Source of the DNA: Sandaracinus amylolyticus
GTDB lineage: Bacteria > Myxococcota_A > Polyangia > Polyangiales > Sandaracinaceae
Assembly (NCBI RefSeq): GCF_021631985.1
Contig: NZ_CP070225.1
Coordinates: 5,208,001-5,272,000 of the forward strand
DNA: 64,000 nt
Reading direction: 5' to 3'
The position numbers and the translations under genes are program-made. The notes beneath the pieces are model-generated. The model was not told the origin of the DNA. It was given only the letters and a program-made list of their open reading frames with translations, and did not search any database. This document shows positions 1 through 8,172 of the stretch, piece by piece; position 1 is the first letter of the stretch; the number at the start of each line of letters is the position of its first letter.

Positions 1-2
1 AG

Positions 3-1172
3 CAGGACGTGCAGGTCGGCTTCGGCGTCAATCTGCTCGAGCTCGGCGTGGGCGATGCGTTCCAGCTCGAGGGCGAGTTCCTGCCGCTGAACATCCGCAG
101 CGAGTGGCGCATGCAGCTCGCGGAGAACGTGCGGACGATCGTCGGCTTGGACATGCAGATCACGCCGCTGAGCCTGCTCTTCCGCGGTCCTCCGATCGGT
201 CAGTCGGAAGGAATGCCGGCGATGCCCACCGACGAGCGCGTCGCCTTCTCGGTCGACGACGTGGTGGGCTATCGCCCCGCGGCCTACGTCGAGAGCGACG
301 TGACGCTCTTCGAGCGGCTCGACCTCGTGCTCGGCGTGCGCGCCGACTGGTATCGCGAGATCGAGGAGCTGACGGTCGATCCCCGCATGACCGCGCGCGT
401 GCGACTGACCGATCAGGTCTCGCTGCGCACCGGTGTCGGTCTCTTCTCGCAGCCCCCGGAATTCCAGGAGACCGCGGAGGGGATCGGCAATCCCGAGCTC
501 GAGCCCATCCACGCGCTCCACGTCGGGCTCGGCGGCGATCTGCGTCTGCCCGAGCACGGGATGTCGTTCTCGCTCGACGGGTTCTACAAGCACATCTGGG
601 ATCGTGTGGTGTCGACGCCGCGCGGCGTCGCGCCGTTCTTCACGAACGACGGATTGGGGCGCATCTACGGCCTCGAGGTCGCGGCGCGCATGGAGCCCGA
701 CGGGCCCTATCCGCTCTTCGGATTCCTCTCGTACACGCTGTCGCGCAGCGAGCGACAGGACGGGGCGGGCCAGGAATGGCGCCTCTTCGACTTCGATCAG
801 ACGCACATCTTCACGCTCGCGCTGGTGTGGCGCATCGGACAGGGCTGGGAGCTCGGCGGCACGTTCCGACTGGTGAGCGGCAATCCGTACACGCCGATCA
901 GCGGCGCGATCCAGGACGTGCGCACCAACACCTATCGACCGATCTACGGCGCGGTGAATTCGGATCGAAATCCGTTCTTCCACCGCCTCGACGTGCGCCT
1001 CCAGAAGCTCTGGAGGATCGGAGACGTGTCGCTGACGTTCTACATCGACGTGCAGAACGTCTACAACAGCACGAACCCCGAGGGGCGCATCTACAACTAC
1101 GACTATTCCGAGTCGCGGGATCTGCCGGGGCTCCCGATCCTTCCGTCGATCGGAATCCGAGGAGAGCTCTGA
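3..1172 (+). CDS. TonB-dependent outer-membrane receptor, C-terminal part (5' end outside window)
   Basis: The frame is already open at the first base, so the start and the plug domain lie upstream of the window. The 390 visible codons read as alternating amphipathic strands with aromatic girdles, typical of the 22-strand barrel of TonB-dependent receptors. Family-like stretches include NPELEPIHALHVGLGG near residue 165, a YKHIWDRV segment, and DFDQTHIFTLALVWRIG followed by GNPYTPISG. It would import an iron chelate, cobalamin or carbohydrate across the outer membrane with TonB energy; the substrate cannot be inferred. The end (GIRGEL) lacks the usual terminal aromatic residue. The stop overlaps the next start as ATGA, so the downstream lipoprotein is probably translationally coupled. 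Confidence 0.88.
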   Translation, partial: QDVQVGFGVNLLELGVGDAFQLEGEFLPLNIRSEWRMQLAENVRTIVGLDMQITPLSLLFRGPPIGQSEGMPAMPTDERVAFSVDDVVGYRPAAYVESDVTLFERLDLVLGVRADWYREIEELTVDPRMTARVRLTDQVSLRTGVGLFSQPPEFQETAEGIGNPELEPIHALHVGLGGDLRLPEHGMSFSLDGFYKHIWDRVVSTPRGVAPFFTNDGLGRIYGLEVAARMEPDGPYPLFGFLSYTLSRSERQDGAGQEWRLFDFDQTHIFTLALVWRIGQGWELGGTFRLVSGNPYTPISGAIQDVRTNTYRPIYGAVNSDRNPFFHRLDVRLQKLWRIGDVSLTFYIDVQNVYNSTNPEGRIYNYDYSESRDLPGLPILPSIGIRGEL

Positions 1173-2140
1173 TGTCGGCGCGCAGCATCGGAGCCCTGCT
1201 CGCGGCAGGCGGCGTGATCGGAGCGTCGATGTCGCTCGCGTGCGGCCCCTCGCTCGATCCTCCGTCGGTGGTCGATCGCACGCGCATCGTGGCAGCGCGG
1301 GTATCGGTGGTCGGCGCGCCGGAGATCGCGCAGCCCGCGCCGGGTGACGCGATCCTGATCGACTGGATCACGATTCGTCCCGAGGAGCCCGAGGAGATCG
1401 CGGCGACGCTGGTCGCGTGCGCACCGCTGCCCGGCTCGACGGGGACGCCCGCGTGCACGCCGGGATCGATCGTCGTGCTCCCGCCGCGCGCGCCGAGCGT
1501 CGAGCCGCTGCGCACCGAGCTCGTGGTGCCGAGCGCGGCGATCGGCGAGCTGCTGATCACCGGCGCGGTGTGCGTCGGCGGCGGCGCGCCCGCGCTCGTC
1601 GATGCGACCGAGGTGCCGGAGTGCGAAGGCGGGCCCGAGGACGAGCGCGCCGAGCTCGTCGTGCTGAACGTCCCCCTCGCGATCGACACGACGAGGCCTG
1701 CGAATCGACATCCGTCGATCGCCGACGAGACGTGGACGCTCGCGGGCGAAGCGTGGGATCCGCCGAGCGTCGAGCCGGGATGCGCCGACGCGGACGTTCC
1801 CCACCTCGCCGCGAGTGATCGCGCCGACCGCACGATCACGATCACGGCGAGCGATGACGATCGCGAGCCCTACGTCGCGCTCGAGGGCGATCCCCCGACG
1901 CAGGTCGATCGTCGTGAGGTGCTGCAGATCTCGCACTTCGCGACCGCGGGTCGCTTCGCACGCACGTTCAGCGCGGTCGACGACACGACGACGCAGGACC
2001 CCGCGATCTCGATCGACTGGGCGCTGCCCGAGGCCGACGAGGTGCCCGAGGGTGGCCTCCTCGTGCGCTTCACCGCGGTGGTCCGCGACGGCCGCGGCGG
2101 CGTGGACGTCAGCGAGCGCGTGGCGTGCGTGGTGCCGTGA
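1172..2140 (+). CDS. Putative lipoprotein coupled to the TonB-dependent receptor
   Basis: This 322-residue protein starts with a hydrophobic signal peptide ending in a lipobox-like SLAC, so it is probably an exported lipoprotein with Cys near residue 24. The rest is Pro, Asp and Glu rich, with four or more further Cys residues and predicted beta structure (for example SDRADRTITITASDDD), reminiscent of Ig-like surface domains. No catalytic motif is seen. The ATG overlaps the receptor stop (ATGA), so it may act as a surface or periplasmic partner of that receptor; this is inference from context. Its last 32 bases overlap the 3' end of the convergent gene on the minus strand. Confidence 0.75.
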   Translation: MSARSIGALLAAGGVIGASMSLACGPSLDPPSVVDRTRIVAARVSVVGAPEIAQPAPGDAILIDWITIRPEEPEEIAATLVACAPLPGSTGTPACTPGSIVVLPPRAPSVEPLRTELVVPSAAIGELLITGAVCVGGGAPALVDATEVPECEGGPEDERAELVVLNVPLAIDTTRPANRHPSIADETWTLAGEAWDPPSVEPGCADADVPHLAASDRADRTITITASDDDREPYVALEGDPPTQVDRREVLQISHFATAGRFARTFSAVDDTTTQDPAISIDWALPEADEVPEGGLLVRFTAVVRDGRGGVDVSERVACVVP

Positions 2141-3659
2141 GCGCTTCGCACACCTCGCGCTCGATGCGCGGGCGTCGATGCCTCGGGCGCAGCGCGATCA
2201 TCTCGTCGAGCACCGGGATCGCGTGCGCACAGTCGCGCTCCGCGAGCAGCGTCTCCGCGAGCCTCGCGCGCGACGTGTAGTCGCCGGGATCGAACCGCGC
2301 GGCGGCTGCGAGCGCGCCCGGCGTTCCGTGGGCGCGCAGCGCGAGCGCCTGGATCTCGATCGCGCGGTGGGTCGCTGCGAGCATCAGGCCGGTCGCGATC
2401 ACGATCCCGAGCCACCGCGGCGCGCTCCACACGCGCACCTCGCGATCGATCGGCGGCACGAGCAGGACCGCGATCGCCGCGAGCGGCGCCGCGATCTGCA
2501 GCACCGAGTCGAAGAGCACGAGCGGGACCAGGGCGGCGAGGCACGCGAGGGACGCTGCGCGCAGCGATCGATCCTCGAGCCGCGAGATCACGATCACGAG
2601 CGCGACCAGACACACGAGGCCCGTGATCGCGCCGATCACGCCGCGCTCGATCGCGAGCGCCGCGACGTCGCTGGTGAGGAGTCGCCCGGTGTGCTCCCAG
2701 GCATCCGCATAGAACGTCGGATCACCCGGCGGGCTCACCGAGGGATATTCGACCGCCCAATTCCCCGGGCCCACACCGAGCCACGGATGCTCGGCGATCA
2801 GCGCGCGCGATGCGTCGATCTGCACGAGCCGTCCGTGCCCGCTCCCGCCGCTCGCATCGAGCAGGCGCTCGAACGTGTCGCGATAGGGATGCGCGGTGCG
2901 CCACGCGAGCGCGGGCCGCGTCAGCACGACTGCGGCGATGCCGCTCGCCATCGCGACCACGCCGCCGAGATGCCGCGCGCGACGACCGCGATCGAGCGCG
3001 GCCCACACCACCAGCGCGATCACTCCGGTCCCCAGCGCGAGCCAGCCGGCGCGGCTCCGAGTCACCACGATCGCGGCGCTCGCGAGCGCGACGACCGCCA
3101 TCGCGCCGAGCCGCGACCGCGCGTGCTTCGCCACGATCGACGCGCGCCACGCGAAGGGCACGACGATCGCGAGCACGTGCGCGACCGTGTTGCGCTGCCC
3201 GAGCGTCGCGCCCGGCGCGCGCCCGTACGACGACATCCCGACGATCACCCCGTAGGCCTCGGCGAGCGTGATCGCGGCGAGCACGCCCGCCGCCGCGATC
3301 ACCCATCCGCGCGCACGATCGCGCGCGTCCTCGTCCTCCTCACGCAATGCGGTCGCGAGCGCGACCGCGGCGACCGTCAGCGCCGCGAGGCGCGCGCCGA
3401 TCCATCCGTTCGTCGCCGTCGCTGCGCTCGCGATCGACACCAGCGCAGCGAGGCCCGTCGCGAGGTCGAGGACGTCCCAGCGCACGCGGCGGGCGAGCCC
3501 GCCGATCGCGAGCGCCGACGCCGCGATCAGCGCGAGCTCCTTCGGCAGCTGGTAGCGATCGAGCGAGAGGTCGGCGAGCGGCGCGAACACGAACATCGCG
3601 GTGATCGCGGCCGTCGCCGCGACCGCCGCGATCACCGCGCTACTTGCAGGTCGGATCAC
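2109..3659 (-). CDS. O-antigen ligase/polymerase-like polytopic membrane protein (Wzy/WaaL type)
   Basis: This protein of up to 516 residues has about ten to twelve Ala/Leu/Val-rich membrane segments. The large loop carries TRSRAGW and, later, EHPWLGVGPGNW, both characteristic of the O-antigen ligase (Wzy_C) superfamily. These proteins transfer or polymerise lipid-linked glycans in the inner membrane. The last 90 residues, after the final membrane segment, look helical and TPR-like (RARLAETLLAERDCAHAIPVLDEM). The listed GTG start overlaps the upstream lipoprotein gene by 20 bases; an ATG at 3594-3596 (MFVFAPL) is an alternative. No glycosyltransferase genes are adjacent, so its glycan is unknown. 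Confidence 0.75.
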   Translation of the reverse strand: MIRPASSAVIAAVAATAAITAMFVFAPLADLSLDRYQLPKELALIAASALAIGGLARRVRWDVLDLATGLAALVSIASAATATNGWIGARLAALTVAAVALATALREEDEDARDRARGWVIAAAGVLAAITLAEAYGVIVGMSSYGRAPGATLGQRNTVAHVLAIVVPFAWRASIVAKHARSRLGAMAVVALASAAIVVTRSRAGWLALGTGVIALVVWAALDRGRRARHLGGVVAMASGIAAVVLTRPALAWRTAHPYRDTFERLLDASGGSGHGRLVQIDASRALIAEHPWLGVGPGNWAVEYPSVSPPGDPTFYADAWEHTGRLLTSDVAALAIERGVIGAITGLVCLVALVIVISRLEDRSLRAASLACLAALVPLVLFDSVLQIAAPLAAIAVLLVPPIDREVRVWSAPRWLGIVIATGLMLAATHRAIEIQALALRAHGTPGALAAAARFDPGDYTSRARLAETLLAERDCAHAIPVLDEMIALRPRHRRPRIEREVCEALTAPRTPRAR

Positions 3660-4995
3660 AGGACCGGCTGTAGCTGCGGCACGTGCCGCCGGTGCACGCG
3701 CCCTGACACGCGGCCATCGTGCGGTGGAACGTCGTGGGCTCGCCCTCGGTGCGACACGCCGCGCCCACGGCCTCGCTCATCACGACCTCGCGCGTGATCG
3801 CATCGCGCGCCACGCATCCACCCGCGCCCGCGCAGAGGTCGTGGCAGGTGCGCACGCGGAAGCACGCCGCGCACGAGCACGAGTTCCGATACGCCGTGCT
3901 CCCGAAGCAGAACTCGGTGCACGCGTAGACGGGATCCGTGTAGCGCAGCATCTGGTACTCGGTGTCTCCGTCCTGCCGCACCAGCTGCACCATGTCCTCG
4001 TCGTGCACGCCGACCGCGCCGTGCATGATCTCGTGGAAGATCGTCTCCGAGAGCTGCGCGTCGGTGCGCCCGTCGATCAGCAGCGTCATCTGCAGCGTCT
4101 CGCCGTCGAGCTGACAGTCGAGGCACCAGCGCCCGTAGAAGCCGCAGCTCCCCGTCGCGCACTGGAACGAGCGCGCGCTGTTCCACATCAGACCGATCGC
4201 GATCAGGCTGCGCGCCCGCACGTCACCACGATCCGCGCCCTGGCTCATCAGACAATCGAACCCGCGCTGGACCACCTGGCGCATCAGTCGACTCAAGCGC
4301 TCGCTCGTCGCAGCGTCGCAGTCGCCGATCTCGCACTCTCCGCCGCCACCACCATCCTGCTCGAGGTGCTCGTCGGTGATGCGCGTGTCGCTCACCGTCG
4401 TCAGCGCTCCGTCGACGAGTTCGTCGCGCGTCTGCCACTCGAAGCCGTCGTCGCGGCGCTCGATCACCGTGCGCTCCTCGATCTCGCGGCTCGACGGATT
4501 GCGGAACACACGCTCGAGTCGGCCCGCGCCGATCGTCTCCTCGATCTCGAAGAACGTGTCGTCGCGCTCGACCTCGTCGTCCGCCTGCAGTCGACCGCGG
4601 ACCACGCCGTCGGTGCCGCGCGTCCACTCCGCGAGCGTGACGATCACCGGCACGAATCCGCCGAGCTCGACGTCGTACTCGACGTCGATCTCGCGCACGA
4701 CGCGGCTCTCCACGAGCACGCCGCCCTCGATCACGCGCTCGTAGCGCACGCACCCGAGCGGCCCGAGCGGGACGCTGATCTCGCCGTCCTCCCACACGTC
4801 GATCTGCTCGATCGCCGCGGCGAGCGTCTCCTCGGTCGGCGTGTCGTCCTGGGACCCCGCGCACCGGAAGAACGCGCCGTCCCACTCGGGCTCCGACGCG
4901 TCCTCGTCCTCCACCGGCGCACTCGGCTCGCACGAGCAACCCGCGGCGATCACCGCGAACAGCGCCACGATCCACGCACGACGGACCTCTCGCAT
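3640..4995 (-). CDS. Cys-rich lipoprotein with metzincin-like zinc-metallopeptidase motif
   Basis: This 451-residue protein has a signal peptide and lipobox (AAGC, Cys 20), so it should be lipid-anchored. Residues 321-331 read HEIMHGAVGVH. The three histidines have the 0/+4/+10 spacing of metzincin zinc ligands, although the usual Gly is shifted by one position. Upstream is an acidic, beta-rich region (residues 30-230) and a Gly-rich linker. Downstream is a Cys-rich tail with more than 15 Cys, probably disulphide-bonded. This suggests a secreted or surface metallopeptidase. The substrate is unknown and activity is inferred from the motif only. It overlaps the next minus-strand gene by 20 bases. 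Confidence 0.72.
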   Translation of the reverse strand: MREVRRAWIVALFAVIAAGCSCEPSAPVEDEDASEPEWDGAFFRCAGSQDDTPTEETLAAAIEQIDVWEDGEISVPLGPLGCVRYERVIEGGVLVESRVVREIDVEYDVELGGFVPVIVTLAEWTRGTDGVVRGRLQADDEVERDDTFFEIEETIGAGRLERVFRNPSSREIEERTVIERRDDGFEWQTRDELVDGALTTVSDTRITDEHLEQDGGGGGECEIGDCDAATSERLSRLMRQVVQRGFDCLMSQGADRGDVRARSLIAIGLMWNSARSFQCATGSCGFYGRWCLDCQLDGETLQMTLLIDGRTDAQLSETIFHEIMHGAVGVHDEDMVQLVRQDGDTEYQMLRYTDPVYACTEFCFGSTAYRNSCSCAACFRVRTCHDLCAGAGGCVARDAITREVVMSEAVGAACRTEGEPTTFHRTMAACQGACTGGTCRSYSRSCDPTCK

Positions 4996-5068
4996 CGACT
5001 GCGACCTCCACGACGACGCACGGCGTCGTCGTCCGGTGTTTGGAGGTTCGCGCCGCGATCCGTCTCAC

Positions 5069-5092
5069 GGAGGGGCTGTCGCCAGCCCCTCC
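5069..5092 (-). terminator. Perfect 10-bp hairpin downstream of the sigma/zinc-finger gene
   Basis: GGAGGGGCTG pairs fully with CAGCCCCTCC around a 4-base loop. It lies about 55 bases past the stop of the minus-strand sigma/zinc-finger gene. No U-tract follows, so intrinsic termination is plausible but unproven in this GC-rich genome. Confidence 0.5.
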
Positions 5093-5126
5093 CGCGACGC
5101 TTCGCGCGGGGCCCCAACCCGCTTGC
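5069..5126 (-). repeat. GC-rich intergenic element, copy A
   Basis: On the minus strand it reads a core with GCAAGCGGG, then GGGGCCCCGCGCG, followed by a GGGAGGGGCTG hairpin. Copies B (24107-24160) and C (46359-46426) share the core and an adjacent G-rich hairpin. All three lie immediately 3' of genes. Confidence 0.5.
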
Positions 5127-5145
5127 CGAAGCGGAAGGATTCTCG

Positions 5146-6627
5146 TCAGCTCCGCGCGACGCGCGCGAGCGTCACGCGGATCACGTCGGGCAGCACGTCG
5201 CGCAGGCGCTCCACCACGCTCTCGCGCGGCAGCGTGCGCCCCTCGGCGAGCGCGAGCACGCACGTCGCGTCCTCGAGCGCGCCTCGATCCGCGCGCGGCT
5301 TCGACATCACGTCGCCGGCGAGCGAGCGCGCGCGCACCGGATCTTCGCCCGCGCCCGCCGCGAGCAGGCGCAGCCGCGCCGCGACCGGATGACGCGCGGT
5401 GTGATCGTCGATCGCGCGGAACGCGGCGTGCGCATCGTCGCGCGCGAGCGCCTCGAACGCGACCAGCGGCGCCTCTTCGTCGGACGGCAGGCCGCGCACC
5501 ACGAGCCCCGAGACCTCGTTGGTCGGCGCCGGACGACCGCCGTGCAGCGATGCCGCGGCGCGTGCGAGGCGCTCGACGTCGCGCGCCGCCCGTCGATCGC
5601 GCTCTTCCTCGCCGCGCACCAGCCCCGCGACCCGGCGCGCGGCCTCGAAGCGCGTGGCCGCGAGACATCCCGCCGCCACCGCGACCGCGCGATCGAGCCC
5701 CGCGGCGTCGCGCAGCACCGGCACGATGCGCAGATCGGTCGAGAGCGTCGCGACCTCGTCCACGCAGCGCGCGCACGATCCCACGTGCCCCTCGCTGCGC
5801 GCGCGCGCCGCACCGCGCATCGTCCCGTCGACGAAGCCCGCGATCGCCTTCTCGTCGAGGCACAGCGCGGTGTGCGGCGCCTTCTTCCCGAGCACGCGCG
5901 CGCGCACGCTGCGCCACGTCGCCTCCGCCATCGTGCGCGCCCCGCGGAACGCCTCGTCGTCCTCGGTGCGCACCGCCGCGCGCGTGCGCTCCGCCGCGTC
6001 GGCCGCGCCGAGCACGATGCGGTACGCCTCGGTCGCGAGCTTCGCCGCGCCTTCGCCGCCCTTCTCGACCTCCTCGCCGATGCGCGCCGCGATGCGCTCG
6101 AAGCTCGCGACGATCACCGCCTGGGCCTGCCCGACCGCCGCCGCGATCTGCTCGCGATCCATCCCCCGCAGCCGCAGCCGCACCAGCGCGCCCGACGTCG
6201 GCGGCAGTCGCTCCAGCAGATCGTGCACGAGGATCGCGCTCTGCTCGGCCTCGACGTCGCGCATGTGCAGCACCGGCGGCGTCGGGAAGAACGCGACGAT
6301 CGACGCGCGCGTGGTGCTCGACTCGGCCTGCCTGCGCGCGACGCCGCGCGCGATCACGCAGAGCCACGCGCGCAGCGTGCTCTCGCGCGGGGTCCACGCG
6401 CGCAGCGCCGCCCCACCCTGTCGTGCGAGGTGATCCCAGAGCGCATCGCGCATCTGCTCGAGCTCGTGCTCGCTCTCTGCGGCCGTCCCCAGCTCGCGCA
6501 GCATCACGACCTCGGCGAGCGGTCCGTGACGCGTCTCGAGCACCTCGTAGGCGTCGCGATCCCCGCGGACACAGCCGTCCACGACGACCTCGTCGTCCGA
6601 CTCGGAGTAAGGACGAGGCAACGTCAC
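5146..6627 (-). CDS. ECF-type sigma factor fused to a zinc-finger (zf-HC2-like) anti-sigma domain
   Basis: This protein has 493 residues. Residues 20-105 resemble sigma region 2 (STLRAWLCVIARGVARR), and residues 130-182 resemble region 4 with its helix-turn-helix (LLERLPPTSGALVRLRLRGMDREQIAAAVG). A linker leads to Cys256, His281, Cys285 and Cys288 (C-x24-H-x3-C-x2-C), the zinc-ligand pattern of zf-HC2 anti-sigma factors. The last 200 residues are helical with no membrane segment. Normally the sigma and anti-sigma parts are separate proteins; here one cytoplasmic chain may carry both, with the zinc module perhaps acting as a redox or ligand sensor (inference). It is divergent from a Ser/Thr kinase gene across 126 bases. 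Roughly twice the usual ECF length. Confidence 0.72.
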   Translation of the reverse strand: MTLPRPYSESDDEVVVDGCVRGDRDAYEVLETRHGPLAEVVMLRELGTAAESEHELEQMRDALWDHLARQGGAALRAWTPRESTLRAWLCVIARGVARRQAESSTTRASIVAFFPTPPVLHMRDVEAEQSAILVHDLLERLPPTSGALVRLRLRGMDREQIAAAVGQAQAVIVASFERIAARIGEEVEKGGEGAAKLATEAYRIVLGAADAAERTRAAVRTEDDEAFRGARTMAEATWRSVRARVLGKKAPHTALCLDEKAIAGFVDGTMRGAARARSEGHVGSCARCVDEVATLSTDLRIVPVLRDAAGLDRAVAVAAGCLAATRFEAARRVAGLVRGEEERDRRAARDVERLARAAASLHGGRPAPTNEVSGLVVRGLPSDEEAPLVAFEALARDDAHAAFRAIDDHTARHPVAARLRLLAAGAGEDPVRARSLAGDVMSKPRADRGALEDATCVLALAEGRTLPRESVVERLRDVLPDVIRVTLARVARS

Positions 6628-6711
6628 CGAGACTCGGATGCTGCGGGAGCGGAGCCCCTTCCGTCAACGGCGTGCGCTTGTTGCGAAGGGTGCGGAAACA
6701 CCTGGGTTTCG

Positions 6712-6740
6712 TTGACAGTGCCCGACTCCGCTGCCACGAT
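6712..6740 (+). promoter_or_regulatory. Possible sigma70-type promoter for the Ser/Thr kinase gene
   Basis: A perfect -35 hexamer TTGACA (6712-6717) is followed after 17 bases by CACGAT (6735-6740), which matches the -10 consensus at three positions. The predicted transcript would begin just before the ATG at 6754, favouring that start over an upstream GTG and implying a very short or absent leader. Confidence 0.4.
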
Positions 6741-6753
6741 CGCGCCTCTCCTG

Positions 6754-8172
6754 ATGGTCGATCGCATCGGCAATTGCCGCATCCTCGGCGAGATCGGCAG
6801 CGGCGGCATGGCCGTCGTCTACAAAGCGGTGCAGGAGCCGCTCGGCCGACTCGTCGCGATCAAGGCGCTGAAGCCGAGCATCGCGGTCGACTCCGGGTTC
6901 GCGAAGCGCTTCGAGCGCGAGGCCCACTTCATGGCCTCGCTGCAGCACGAGAACATCCTCCACGTCTACGACTTCATCAAAGAACGCGGGACGATGTACA
7001 TCGTCATGGAGTACGTGCAGGGCATCGACCTGTACGACCTCCTCGAGATCACGCCGCGTCTCCCGGTCGAGGTCGCATCGATCATCGCGCTGCAGGTCGC
7101 ACGCGCGCTCGACTACGCGCACTTCCGCGGGATCATCCACCGCGACATCAAGCCCGCCAACGTGATGATCAGCCATCACGGCGAGGTGAAGCTGATGGAC
7201 TTCGGGATCGCGCGAGACGACAAGCTCAGCGATCTCACCGAGACCGGCACCGGCCTCGGCACGCCGAGCTACATGTCCCCCGAGCAGATCCTCGGCGACA
7301 AGCTCGACTTCCGCAGCGACATCTTCTCGGTCGGCATCGTGCTCTATCAGATGGTCACGGGGCGCAAGCCGTTCGTCGAGGACGACGCGCGCACCGTGAT
7401 GCAGAAGATCCGGCTCGATCGCTACACGTCGCCGCGGAAGATCAATACGACGGTGCCGCGCGCGCTCGAGCGCATCATGGCGCGCTGCATGGAGAAGATG
7501 CCGGCGAACCGGTATCCGACCACGCAGGCTTTGATCGACGACCTCCAGGACTTCCTCGCGTCGCGCGTACCGATCAACCACAACGCGCGGCTCGTCATGT
7601 ACCTGCGCGAGGTCGGCACGATCAGCGACGAGCAGGCCGACGAGATTCTCGCCGCGAGCGCGCCCAACCGCGTGCGCCGCAGCGCGAGCGACCGGACGCT
7701 GCTCGTACACAACTGGATGGTGCAGGGCGCGCTCTTCGCCGCGATCCTCGGCGGTGGCGGCGCGATCCAGGCGTTCAGCGGACGGCTCGCGGGCGACCCC
7801 GATCAGTTCGCGGCGGAGAGCGGCGCGCCGGTGGTGCCACAACGCGCGGGCTATCTGCGCTTCGTCGTCGACCCGTGGGCCGAGGTGTACATCGACGGCC
7901 AGCACGTGCTGACGACGCCGAGCGCGCAGCGCATCGCGCTCGCGCCGGGACGCCACTTCCTGCGCCTCCACAACCCGTACTTCCGCGGCATCGATCGCGA
8001 GGTGTGGGTCGAGGAGGGCGAGGTGCAGCTGATCGACGAGACGCTCGTCGAGGAAGAGCCCGGTCACGCGACGACGCCCGCCCCGCTCGATCCCGGCGCG
8101 GCGCCCTCGGTGGGCAGCGACGGAGCGACGGCGCAGCCCTCGGTGAGCACGACGGGGGGCGGTCCCGGATGA
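6754..8172 (+). CDS. Membrane-anchored eukaryote-like Ser/Thr protein kinase with PEGA-like C-terminal domain
   Basis: This protein has 472 residues. The kinase domain spans about residues 5-270: glycine loop GEIGSGGMAVVY, VAIK lysine 37, catalytic HRDIKPAN (Asp 131), DFG at 149-151, and an APE-like SPE segment. A membrane segment lies near residues 325-345 (QGALFAAILGGGGAIQAF). A PEGA-like beta module (YLRFVVDPWAEVYIDG) and an acidic Pro/Thr tail follow. It probably phosphorylates cytoplasmic proteins while its outer module senses or binds in the periplasm. The ATG was chosen because of the promoter spacing; an in-frame GTG lies at 6718. The stop overlaps the LysM gene start (ATGA), so the two are probably one unit. 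Confidence 0.88.
   Translation: MVDRIGNCRILGEIGSGGMAVVYKAVQEPLGRLVAIKALKPSIAVDSGFAKRFEREAHFMASLQHENILHVYDFIKERGTMYIVMEYVQGIDLYDLLEITPRLPVEVASIIALQVARALDYAHFRGIIHRDIKPANVMISHHGEVKLMDFGIARDDKLSDLTETGTGLGTPSYMSPEQILGDKLDFRSDIFSVGIVLYQMVTGRKPFVEDDARTVMQKIRLDRYTSPRKINTTVPRALERIMARCMEKMPANRYPTTQALIDDLQDFLASRVPINHNARLVMYLREVGTISDEQADEILAASAPNRVRRSASDRTLLVHNWMVQGALFAAILGGGGAIQAFSGRLAGDPDQFAAESGAPVVPQRAGYLRFVVDPWAEVYIDGQHVLTTPSAQRIALAPGRHFLRLHNPYFRGIDREVWVEEGEVQLIDETLVEEEPGHATTPAPLDPGAAPSVGSDGATAQPSVSTTGGGPG

Larger units (their letters stand above)
4996..5145. other. Intergenic region with hairpin and GC-rich repeat element
   Basis: About 150 bases between two minus-strand genes. It holds a perfect 10-bp stem-loop (5069-5092) and a GGGGCCCC-containing core (5103-5126) that also occurs in two other intergenic regions of this window. 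No start-proximal promoter for the metallopeptidase gene is obvious. Confidence 0.6.

Noticed and set aside
3601-6753. Very long open frame on the + strand ahead of the kinase
   Set aside because: It crosses two clear minus-strand genes with Arg/Ala-rich nonsense composition. High GC simply removes stop codons.
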